A stretch of 64,000 bases of DNA, from contig NZ_CP112998.1 of NCBI RefSeq assembly GCF_026625565.1, forward strand, positions 7,476,501 through 7,540,500, in the 5' to 3' direction. Shown here piece by piece: positions 26,094 to 34,097 of this stretch. The translations under genes and the position numbers were made by a program. Under the pieces are notes generated by a model. The model did not search any database and was not told where the DNA came from. It saw only the letters and a program-made list of their open reading frames with translations. The stretch is from Dyadobacter pollutisoli. GTDB lineage: Bacteria > Bacteroidota > Bacteroidia > Cytophagales > Spirosomataceae. The first letter of the stretch is position 1. Each line of letters starts with the position of its first letter.

Positions 26094-28238
26094 CTATTTG
26101 GTCATGTAGCGCCAGGTTACGGTTCCAACAGTGTTGGGCTTTCCGGTCTCCTCTTTTGAAATGCTACCCTGCAATGCACCGTTTTTCTGCCGCTCTACCT
26201 TGATTTCCCGCCAGGCAAAATTCCCTTTCTCGTAGTCGAAAGTGGTGCCGTCGTCATCGTACAGCTTGTAGCTTCCATTACTGGTACCATAATGGCGAAT
26301 TTCCAGATTGACTTTTTGCCCGGCTTTCGGAGCGTGGAGCATTGGAGGCATCATAGGAATGATACCACCGTCTTTGACAAAAACCGGAATGATATCCAGC
26401 CCGGGCGATACTGTGATCACCTCGCCGTCACCCGCCAGTTTTCCGGTGTAGAAGTCATACCATTTGCCTTTTGGAAGCACTACTTTCCGGGAAGTTTGTC
26501 CGGTGAAGAGCGGAGCCACCAGCAAATATTCACCAGCCATATATTGGTCTTTCACTTCCCTGGTAACAGCTTCTTCGTAGGGATTTTCCTGATGATTGAC
26601 ACTGGTAACCTCCTTTTTAACTGCATTGCCAAAGCCTTCTTCCAGGCTCATTCCGCGGAATGGAGGCGTTCCTTCGTAATGGTACTTGGCAAATTCGGAG
26701 TACCAGTAAGGCATCATTTGCATCCGTAACTCTGCTATCGCCTTGATCTGTGGCGCAACTTCGGGGAATGTCCACGGCTGCATGCCGCTCGACCATGCAT
26801 TGATCATGGCCATGGGTGAAAAGCAAACGGTTTGGAAACGTCTCAGCCATTCTTCGGCCGTTTTGGAAGCACGTACTTCGGGCGTCCAAAGTACACCCGC
26901 ATACCCGCTGTTGATCAATGCGGTAATGAAGTCTTCGTGGCTGTAATTGTCATTATAAATCACATAGGGAAATGACGCTCCTCCTGCATTTGACGCCCGT
27001 ACGAGCCCGTAGGTGCGGGAATTATTTCTCCGAAACATCTCGTAGCTGTGTTTCTGAACCAGCAGGCCGTAAGTCTGGCGTATTTGTTCGGAAGTATGGC
27101 CGGAAGGAAAAGTCGCTACATCAGGCCAGAGGTAGGAATCAAAACCGTCTACTTCATCAATCTTATAACCGCCAACGCCGATCTTGACGTGCTCTTTTTC
27201 AAACTGGTCAAAGAGTATTTTTCTCGCCTCGGGCATGGAAAGGTCTGGTACTACGCCATTCCAAACGGTATGCGAGCCGGTATACGGCAGTATTTTTTTA
27301 TAAATTCCTGCGTCCGGTGAAACATACGGATTAGTCCAAAGGTTGATTTTGACGCCCATAGCATCCATTTGTTTCACAAAGCCAGCAGGATCAGGGAAGC
27401 GGGATTTGTCCCATTCAAATGTACAGGGGTAAGATTTGCTTTGCCAGCCAGGTTCGAGGCCAATAAAATCTAATGGGAAACCTTTTTCTTCAAATGCTTT
27501 GGCTTCCTGCTTCACCTGCTCGGAAGTGTACAGCCGATGCACCCGCTGGGTAAAGCCCAGGCCCCAGCGAGGCGGCAAACATCCGCCGCCGCTCAGCAAA
27601 TTGAAGCGTTGAATTGCATTTAATGGCTTAGGTCCTGCGAAAACATAAATTTCAATGCCTTCCGCCGGAATCAGCATTTCTACCGCGTCGGAGTAGGGGT
27701 GAGCGTCCCAGTTTTTATCAGTATTGCGGTCCATTACTTTCGGCGGGTTCTTACTGTCTTTACGGACATTGGAACCGGCGTAGACATCAATGTATTTGGC
27801 TGAGTTGACAAACACGCCATACCCCAGCGAAGACACATAAAAAGGGACAGGAGCATGTGTACGTCCATTGTCGGACTTACCATAATGGTCGGTATGCAGA
27901 TGAAGAATTTTTCCACGCTGGTGTACCGTCTGGAAATTTAAACCAAATCCAAAAAGCTGTTCATTGGCTTGTAATGGTAACCGGAGATAGGTTTTCCCGT
28001 GGTCGAACTGTGCTGTAATGTCGGCTTTGTTTAAAGGGAAATCGGCCTTAGCCAGTTTATTCAATGCCACGGACGGTCCGGTATCCGCTGCTTTTAGCAA
28101 GTCATAATCATCAGGCTTGCCAACCAGGCCTTTCCACACACCCGGATATATCTCCTGCCATTGAATGGTTTGCGCAAAAAGACAGGTGGAAGCAACGCCA
28201 AAAAATAGGATTAGCAACAGCGGGCGGATGATATGCAT
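26094..28238 (-). CDS. GH31 family glycoside hydrolase, secreted
   Basis: Exported alpha-glycosidase of 714 residues with signal peptide (cleavage after SACLFAQ-like segment near residue 23). It has an N-terminal beta-sandwich, the GH31 (beta/alpha)8 barrel starting near CLPPRWGLGFTQRVHR, a nucleophile Asp in GGYKIDEVDGF, and a candidate acid/base Asp in YNDNYSHED. C-terminal beta domains follow. GH31 includes alpha-glucosidases, alpha-xylosidases and related enzymes; the specificity is not decidable here. Proximity to the uronate locus hints at use in plant cell-wall sugar release. Confidence 0.9.
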   Translation of the reverse strand: MHIIRPLLLILFFGVASTCLFAQTIQWQEIYPGVWKGLVGKPDDYDLLKAADTGPSVALNKLAKADFPLNKADITAQFDHGKTYLRLPLQANEQLFGFGLNFQTVHQRGKILHLHTDHYGKSDNGRTHAPVPFYVSSLGYGVFVNSAKYIDVYAGSNVRKDSKNPPKVMDRNTDKNWDAHPYSDAVEMLIPAEGIEIYVFAGPKPLNAIQRFNLLSGGGCLPPRWGLGFTQRVHRLYTSEQVKQEAKAFEEKGFPLDFIGLEPGWQSKSYPCTFEWDKSRFPDPAGFVKQMDAMGVKINLWTNPYVSPDAGIYKKILPYTGSHTVWNGVVPDLSMPEARKILFDQFEKEHVKIGVGGYKIDEVDGFDSYLWPDVATFPSGHTSEQIRQTYGLLVQKHSYEMFRRNNSRTYGLVRASNAGGASFPYVIYNDNYSHEDFITALINSGYAGVLWTPEVRASKTAEEWLRRFQTVCFSPMAMINAWSSGMQPWTFPEVAPQIKAIAELRMQMMPYWYSEFAKYHYEGTPPFRGMSLEEGFGNAVKKEVTSVNHQENPYEEAVTREVKDQYMAGEYLLVAPLFTGQTSRKVVLPKGKWYDFYTGKLAGDGEVITVSPGLDIIPVFVKDGGIIPMMPPMLHAPKAGQKVNLEIRHYGTSNGSYKLYDDDGTTFDYEKGNFAWREIKVERQKNGALQGSISKEETGKPNTVGTVTWRYMTK

Positions 28239-28345
28239 GGGATACGGGCTAGGAATTTGGTTAAATCTAAAAGTGTGTAATGAGATTTTATACTAAAACA
28301 TTTTCTAAAAAATAAGACTGTTAAAATACCCAGGCTATCATCCAT

Positions 28346-28381
28346 TATATTTGGCAGAACCTGCCCCGATGCGGGTTTTTT
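28346..28381 (+). promoter_or_regulatory. -7 element and short leader hairpin of the aminotransferase gene
   Basis: TATATTTG at 28346-28353 matches TAnnTTTG. About ten bases later a small hairpin, CCCG-ATG-CGGG (28365-28375), is followed by six T residues. The hairpin would lie at the very 5' end of the transcript. Since no plus-strand gene precedes it for over 2 kb, it is either a 5' stabiliser or an attenuator-like element. Confidence 0.45.
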
Positions 28382-28413
28382 GTTGAACCATGAATTTAAA
28401 TTATTGATCTCAT

Positions 28414-29574
28414 ATGGTTTTAAAGGCCAGGATACAGTCGAAACTTCCCAGGGTTGGGACTACTATTTTTACCAGAATGTCGCGGCTTGCGGAAGAGAAT
28501 CAGGCCATTAATCTTGCGCAAGGTTTTCCTGAATTTGATTGTTCGCCCGATTTGCAAAAACTGGTCGATAAGTACATCAGGCAGGGAAAAAACCAGTATG
28601 CACCGATGGCCGGGGTAATGGGGCTTAGAGAGGCGATTTCACAGAAAGTGTATGCATCGGGTTCAAGGGAATATCATCCTGAATCGGAGATAACGGTTAC
28701 CAGTGGAGCTACTGAGGCATTGTATGTGGCGATTAGCACCGTCGTGAACCGGGGTGATGAGGTGATCGTTTTTGAGCCTGCTTATGATAGTTATGTGCCT
28801 GCTATCGAGCTGAATGGCGGCGTACCGGTGTTTGTAACGCTTGATCCGCAGTACGAATCCATTGATTGGGAGGATGTCCGTTCCAAAATCAGCCCGCAAA
28901 CCAGGGCCATTATCATTAACACACCTCATAATCCGACAGGGAAGGTTTGGGAGCTTTCCGATCTGCAGCAGCTTTCGGAGATCGCAGAGGAACATGATCT
29001 TTGGGTGATCAGCGACGAGGTTTACGAGCATATTGTATTTGATGATCGTCCCCACATTTCGGCTGCGTCCATTCCATCACTTGCGGAGCGCACATTTTTG
29101 TGTGGCTCCTTCGGGAAAACCTTTCATACGACCGGCTGGAAACTCGGCTACTGTCTCGCACCGGCTGAGCTGACGGTAGAATTTAGAAAAATACATCAGT
29201 TTTTGGTGTTCAGCGTTGTTACACCATTCCAGTTTGCGGTGGCAGAGTATCTGGCAGAGCCGACACATTACCTTGCACTTTCGGCGTTTTATGAGCGGAA
29301 GCGAGACCTTTTTCTGGATGCGATCAAGGACATTGGGTTTATTATGAAACCTTCGGAAGGGAGCTTTTTCCAGAATGTATCCTATGAAAAACTATCTGAC
29401 GAAAAAGACCAGGTCCTTGCTGAGAGGCTAACCGTGGAGGCTCGCGTAGCATCGATTCCCGTATCCTCTTTTTATAACGAAATCACGGATTACAAAACGT
29501 TGCGATTCTGTTTTGCCAAACATGATGAAACACTTTTGCGGGCAGCAGAGGCATTGCATAAAGCAATGTGGTAA
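28414..29574 (+). CDS. ybdL: Methionine/aromatic aminotransferase, class I (YbdL-like)
   Basis: PLP-dependent aminotransferase, fold type I, 386 residues. Typical motifs are NLAQGFPEFDCSPDL, YAPMAGVMGLREAI, NTPHNPTGKVW, the DEVY segment that stacks on PLP, and the Schiff-base Lys in SFGKTFHTTGWKLGY. The pattern matches the YbdL/kynurenine aminotransferase subgroup, which prefers methionine, histidine and aromatic acids. It probably works in the methionine salvage pathway or amino-acid interconversion. Confidence 0.87.
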   Translation: MVLKARIQSKLPRVGTTIFTRMSRLAEENQAINLAQGFPEFDCSPDLQKLVDKYIRQGKNQYAPMAGVMGLREAISQKVYASGSREYHPESEITVTSGATEALYVAISTVVNRGDEVIVFEPAYDSYVPAIELNGGVPVFVTLDPQYESIDWEDVRSKISPQTRAIIINTPHNPTGKVWELSDLQQLSEIAEEHDLWVISDEVYEHIVFDDRPHISAASIPSLAERTFLCGSFGKTFHTTGWKLGYCLAPAELTVEFRKIHQFLVFSVVTPFQFAVAEYLAEPTHYLALSAFYERKRDLFLDAIKDIGFIMKPSEGSFFQNVSYEKLSDEKDQVLAERLTVEARVASIPVSSFYNEITDYKTLRFCFAKHDETLLRAAEALHKAMW

Positions 29575-29642
29575 AATTTGTTTTGAAGGCTTTTTGAGAT
29601 CGCGAAGAAAGTCGTATCTTAGTGTGACAAAATTCGGATTTG

Positions 29643-30077
29643 ATGAAAGATATACAATATAAAATGCCAGAGCAAAGCATTCCTCTCAGGATTGCAGCTG
29701 AGCCGGAAGTAATGTATATGGCCATGAAACGCATTGATCTTTTTCAGGTTAGCCAGTTTCATGATTTATCTCAAAAGCTACCATTCACACAAGTAGAGTG
29801 GGCGGAGATCTTGCACATTAGTGACAGGACTTTGCAGCGCTATCTCAAAGAAAACAAGCCATTTGAAGGGTTGTATGCAGAGCATTTGCACCAGCTAGCG
29901 AATATGGCTGAGCTGGGACTGCTGGTTTTTGCGTCGAGTAAAGCTTTGGAGGAATGGCTGCGTACGCCTCGGGTTGTGCTGGGGCAGGTACAGGATTTTG
30001 CTACCCTGAAATCTTTCTGGGGCGTGAAGCTGATCTGCAATGAGCTGGGCCGGATTGAACACGGGGTTTACATATGA
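29643..30077 (+). CDS. Xre/MbcA/ParS-type antitoxin
   Basis: A 144-residue antitoxin of the Xre-like/DUF2384 group. The helix-turn-helix is in the middle (FTQVEWAEILHISDRTLQRYLKE, about residues 48-70), and the C-terminal half (GLLVFASSKALEEWLRTPRVVLG) is the domain that contacts RES toxins. The ATG at 29643 is preferred over the adjacent TTG. The stop overlaps the toxin start in ATGA. A promoter with TTTTTG near 29591 and TATCTTAG near 29615 is plausible and would be autoregulated by the complex. Confidence 0.88.
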   Translation: MKDIQYKMPEQSIPLRIAAEPEVMYMAMKRIDLFQVSQFHDLSQKLPFTQVEWAEILHISDRTLQRYLKENKPFEGLYAEHLHQLANMAELGLLVFASSKALEEWLRTPRVVLGQVQDFATLKSFWGVKLICNELGRIEHGVYI

Positions 30078-30541
30078 TCGTATACCGGCTGGCGGCAAAG
30101 CAATACATTAATGATTTTACCGGAACGGGTGCAAAGCTGTTTGGCGGACGGTGGAACCCGGTTGGTCACGGCTGCATTTACACGAGCGAGCACATTTCGC
30201 TAGCCTTGCTGGAAAAATTTGTTCATGCCAATCATAAGGAAAATATGGAGCGCATTGCATTATTGCGCATTGAAATCCCTGATGACCCAAACCTGATTTT
30301 TAATACTGAGGAAAAGCTTTTGAAAAAATCGTGGGCTGACGACATTACCTACTCACAATGGCTTGGAGAGCAAATTTTGGGAGACTTGTCCATAGTTGCG
30401 TTTACAGTGCCGTCTGCTATTGTCCCTTCGGAAAGAAATGTGATACTGAATCCAGCCGCTGCGGAATTTAAGCAGGTGAAATTTCTGCCGCCGGTCGATT
30501 TTACTACCGATTTTCGTTTGCTCAGTAAGCTCCTTTCGTAA
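30074..30541 (+). CDS. RES domain toxin
   Basis: Toxin of 155 residues, RES family. The name-giving residues are visible: R26 in FGGRWNPVG, E47 in ALLEKF, and S119 in VPSERNVILNP. Characterised RES toxins degrade NAD+ and stop growth until the antitoxin neutralises them. The 4-nt overlap with the antitoxin gene indicates translational coupling. Both genes look intact. Confidence 0.92.
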   Translation: MIVYRLAAKQYINDFTGTGAKLFGGRWNPVGHGCIYTSEHISLALLEKFVHANHKENMERIALLRIEIPDDPNLIFNTEEKLLKKSWADDITYSQWLGEQILGDLSIVAFTVPSAIVPSERNVILNPAAAEFKQVKFLPPVDFTTDFRLLSKLLS

Positions 30542-30553
30542 TTCAAAGTAAAC

Positions 30554-31789
30554 TTACTTTTTGAAAAGCAATGCCCTAATGGGCTGTATTTTGGTGATAA
30601 TGAGCGTGGGTATCAATAATATTAGCCCTGAAATAATCGCGGTCACAATGTTGACCATCACAAAAATGGGCCAGTCGAAAACAATGGGTACGGTGTCCAT
30701 GTAGTAGTTGACCGGGTCGAGCGGAATGAGTTTGAACTGATATTGCAGCCAGCAAATGGCCAGTCCGCTAATGTTGCCAATGATCAGGCCTTGTCTTACC
30801 ATATACAACCCCACTCTCAGAAACACCATTCTAATTTGCTTATTAGGACTTCCGAGTGTTTTTAAAAGACCTATCAATGGCGTCCTCTCCATGATCATGA
30901 CGAGCAAAATGGAGATCATGTTGAAACAGGCGACGAAGAGAATGAGTGTTAGAAATACGGCGGTGTTACGATCGAGCAATATCAGCCAATCGAAGATCTG
31001 GGGAAATGAGCTAGTTACTTTTTGCAGGTACACAGCTGGTGGCAGTACCCTTCTCAAATCGCCTGCAACAGCATCCAGCTTCCGGAAGTCTTTTAGATAG
31101 ATCTCATAAGTACCGATGGAATCTTTGCCCCAGCCATTCAAACGTTGAACGAGCGCGATATCTCCAATGATAAGATTATTGTCGAACTCCTCCATTTGGG
31201 TGTCATAAATGCCGCTCACTTTCAATTTTCTCGGGCGCGGCGGATTTTGGAGCGAGTACATGATCACATCATCACCGGCTTTGAGGCGGAGTTGCGACGC
31301 GATTTTTTCACTGATTAAAATTTCGGAGGAGTAACCGTATTTAATGGAAGACGAATCGGTGTGACCGATTAATCTCCCTGATACCAGGTTCTTTTTGAAT
31401 GTAGCCCAGTCATAGTCCTTGCCGACACCTTTCATGACCACACCTTTGATCTCGTCGGGTGTTTTCAGGATGCCAGATTTATGTGCTACTGCCTGCCATC
31501 GTTTGATTTCGGGCATATAGGGCAATGCCGCAGATACCGGATTTTGAAGTGCGAGCGGGCCTTCTTCGTAGGTATTGCCCTGCGAAAAGGCGCTTACATT
31601 AATATGCGCCCCGAACAGAAATATCTTTTCCTGAATGGTTTGCTTGAAGCCGAGCAACACAGCAAAGGCAATAATCCCGACTGCGACCCCTACTGCAATA
31701 CTGGCGACACCTATCCTTGAAACTGTGGCTGAGAATGAGCCGGCTTCATTATGGCGTATCCGTTTGGCGATGAATGAGGGGAATTGCAA
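30554..31789 (-). CDS. LolC/LolE-type ABC transporter permease
   Basis: Inner-membrane permease of 411 residues with one N-terminal helix, a large periplasmic MacB-PCD-like domain (about residues 45-260) and three C-terminal helices ending in an FtsX domain (FNMISILLVMIMERTPLIGLLKTLGSPNKQIR). This is the LolCE architecture for moving lipoproteins from the inner membrane. No ATPase (lolD) gene is adjacent. The gene is convergent with the RES toxin gene. Confidence 0.88.
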   Translation of the reverse strand: MQFPSFIAKRIRHNEAGSFSATVSRIGVASIAVGVAVGIIAFAVLLGFKQTIQEKIFLFGAHINVSAFSQGNTYEEGPLALQNPVSAALPYMPEIKRWQAVAHKSGILKTPDEIKGVVMKGVGKDYDWATFKKNLVSGRLIGHTDSSSIKYGYSSEILISEKIASQLRLKAGDDVIMYSLQNPPRPRKLKVSGIYDTQMEEFDNNLIIGDIALVQRLNGWGKDSIGTYEIYLKDFRKLDAVAGDLRRVLPPAVYLQKVTSSFPQIFDWLILLDRNTAVFLTLILFVACFNMISILLVMIMERTPLIGLLKTLGSPNKQIRMVFLRVGLYMVRQGLIIGNISGLAICWLQYQFKLIPLDPVNYYMDTVPIVFDWPIFVMVNIVTAIISGLILLIPTLIITKIQPIRALLFKK

Positions 31790-31897
31790 GAGGAATCTGT
31801 TGGTTAATTTTTATGTTGACAAAAATAGAGAAAAACTTTGCCCGTACGAAAAGGCAAATTTTATTAAGTTGCCGGTATATCCATTAAATCAGTTTCC

Positions 31898-33958
31898 ATG
31901 CCATTGATCAAAGCAGCTTCCGGGGTGGTAAATCAGACACCAATGTCCTGGGAGGCTAATACCAGAAATATCATTCATGCTATCGAGGAGGCCAAAAAGC
32001 AACAAGTAAGTTTGCTCTGTCTGCCGGAGCTTTGCATCTCGGGATATGGCTGCGAGGATTACTTTTTTGCGCCTGACATGGTGGAACAGGCCCAGAAATG
32101 CCTGCTTGAAATTGTGCAGGAAACGGCGGGGATCATTGTTGCCCTGGGATTACCGGTTCGGCATAACGGAAGTATTTACAATGCAGCTTGCCTGATTTCT
32201 AACAAGCAGATCGCGGGATTTTATTGTAAACAGAACCTGGCTAACAACGGTATCCATTATGAAGCGCGTTGGTTTCGTCCGTGGCAGCCGGGCGTGGTGG
32301 AAAGCATTGAGGTGAACCAGATGTTTTATCCGATCGGTGATATTGTTTTTGATGTCGCTAGCGGGCCTATTCAAGGTGGGTCGCATGGGGTTAAAATTGC
32401 ATTCGAAATCTGTGAAGATGGCTGGGTCTCCAATCGTCCTGCCCGCAGGCACTATGAGCGGGGAGTGGACATTATATTGAATCCGAGCGCGAGTCATTTT
32501 GCGTTCAATAAATTTTTGACGCGGGAAAAACTGGTTACAGATGCTTCCAGGGCATTTTCTTGCAGTTATATTTATACCAATTTACTAGGTAATGAAGCCG
32601 GTCGCGCTATTTACGACGGCGATGCGATGATCGCTTCGAATGGTGATTTGTTAGCGTCGAGTCCCCGGTTCAGTTATGAAGATTTTCTGATCACTACCGC
32701 TGTCATTGACACGGAATACACCAGGCTGAGTCAGGTGCAGAGCAAAATAGCGATGCCTTCCAAGGAAAGGACCTGGCGCATTCCGGCACGGTTTGATTTC
32801 CCGGAATTGGAACCGGTATTGCCTCAGATTCCGGAAATTGAGCCATTTGAGAAAGGCGGCGCATTGAAGGAAGAGGAATTTGCGAGGGCGGTTTGTCTGG
32901 CGCTGTTTGATTATTTGCGCAAAAGCCGCTCCAATGGTTTTACGATTTCACTTTCGGGGGGCGCCGATTCCTGTGCTTGTACTGCATTGTGTGGGTTGAT
33001 GATCAGGCTGGCCGACGAAAGCATTGGAATGAAGCGGTTGAAGGAAAAGCTATCTTATATTAAGGAAATCCAATCTGCCAAAACGGAGGAAGATCTTGCA
33101 TTAGCATTGATCCATAACATCTACCAGGGAACAGAAAACAGTTCTACGGATACGCTTGAATCTGCTCAATCGCTGGCGGAATCGATTGGTTCTACTTTTT
33201 ACAATATTAACATTAATGGTCTGGTTGAGACTTATAAAGGATTGATTGAAGGGCAAATAGATCGTAAATTGACCTGGGAGCAGGACGACATTGCATTGCA
33301 GAATATTCAGGCGAGGGTGCGTGCCCCGGGCGTTTGGCTGCTTACGAATTTGTCCAATCATTTGCTTCTGGCAACGTCCAATCGCTCGGAAGCTGCGGTA
33401 GGGTATGCTACGATGGACGGCGATACATCCGGCAGTATTAGTCCTTTGGCGGGGATTGACAAGCATTACCTTCGGCAGTGGCTTCGCTGGCTGGAAACAG
33501 TAGGGTGTGAAGTGAAGGGAAAACACATTAAAATTGAAGGGCTCAAAAAGGTTAACAGCTTGCAGCCTACTGCCGAATTGCGGCCACTGGCACAAACGCA
33601 AACGGATGAGGCGGATCTAATGCCTTATGAGTTTTTGAATGACCTCGAAAAGCTCGCTATTCGCGATAAAAAGTCACCATTGGAGTCTTATCGACATCTG
33701 TATGTTCGTTACAAAGGGCTTTACGGCAGTGAACAACTGCTCGGCTGGACCGAGCGTTTCTTTAAACTTTGGAGCCGGAACCAATGGAAAAGAGAGCGAT
33801 ATGCACCATCATTTCATCTCGATGATCATAATCTTGACCCAAGATCCTGGTGTCGCTTCCCGATACTTTCAGGCGGTTTTGAAAAGGAATTGGCGGAACT
33901 AAAAGAATATGTAGGAGGCACTGCGATACAGAACGGAAGGAAGCGGATCGGGTTTTGA
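31898..33958 (+). CDS. nadE: Glutamine-dependent NAD+ synthetase
   Basis: Cytosolic enzyme of 686 residues that amidates nicotinate adenine dinucleotide to NAD+. The N-terminal carbon-nitrogen hydrolase domain supplies ammonia: Glu in CLPELCISGYG, Lys in YCKQNLANNG and the nucleophile Cys in FEICEDGW. The C-terminal synthetase domain has the PP-loop SGGADSCACTAL and a HLLLATSNRSEAAVGYATMDGD segment. Length is normal for the two-domain form. A NAD-degrading RES toxin is encoded 1.4 kb away, perhaps coincidentally. Confidence 0.95.
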   Translation: MPLIKAASGVVNQTPMSWEANTRNIIHAIEEAKKQQVSLLCLPELCISGYGCEDYFFAPDMVEQAQKCLLEIVQETAGIIVALGLPVRHNGSIYNAACLISNKQIAGFYCKQNLANNGIHYEARWFRPWQPGVVESIEVNQMFYPIGDIVFDVASGPIQGGSHGVKIAFEICEDGWVSNRPARRHYERGVDIILNPSASHFAFNKFLTREKLVTDASRAFSCSYIYTNLLGNEAGRAIYDGDAMIASNGDLLASSPRFSYEDFLITTAVIDTEYTRLSQVQSKIAMPSKERTWRIPARFDFPELEPVLPQIPEIEPFEKGGALKEEEFARAVCLALFDYLRKSRSNGFTISLSGGADSCACTALCGLMIRLADESIGMKRLKEKLSYIKEIQSAKTEEDLALALIHNIYQGTENSSTDTLESAQSLAESIGSTFYNININGLVETYKGLIEGQIDRKLTWEQDDIALQNIQARVRAPGVWLLTNLSNHLLLATSNRSEAAVGYATMDGDTSGSISPLAGIDKHYLRQWLRWLETVGCEVKGKHIKIEGLKKVNSLQPTAELRPLAQTQTDEADLMPYEFLNDLEKLAIRDKKSPLESYRHLYVRYKGLYGSEQLLGWTERFFKLWSRNQWKRERYAPSFHLDDHNLDPRSWCRFPILSGGFEKELAELKEYVGGTAIQNGRKRIGF

Positions 33959-34032
33959 TAAATTCTCTTTATCAATTAATATGTTGATATTCAATTTTGT
34001 AAATTTACGGACTAACTAAATAGTCGTGCATT

Positions 34033-34071
34033 ATGGCAACACTGACAGTTGAAGTTGAGGATAGGGATTGA
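34033..34071 (+). pseudogene. Possible remnant of a small antitoxin-like gene
   Basis: A 12-codon open frame starting ATG GCA ACA encodes MATLTVEVEDRD and then stops. The opening MATLTVEVE resembles the first strand of several small Bacteroidota antitoxin-type proteins. The frame downstream does not continue with anything recognisable. It may equally be a chance start. It lies in the 140-nt gap after nadE. Confidence 0.25.
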
Positions 34072-34097
34072 TCGAGAAGAGTCGGAGTCATAAAATA

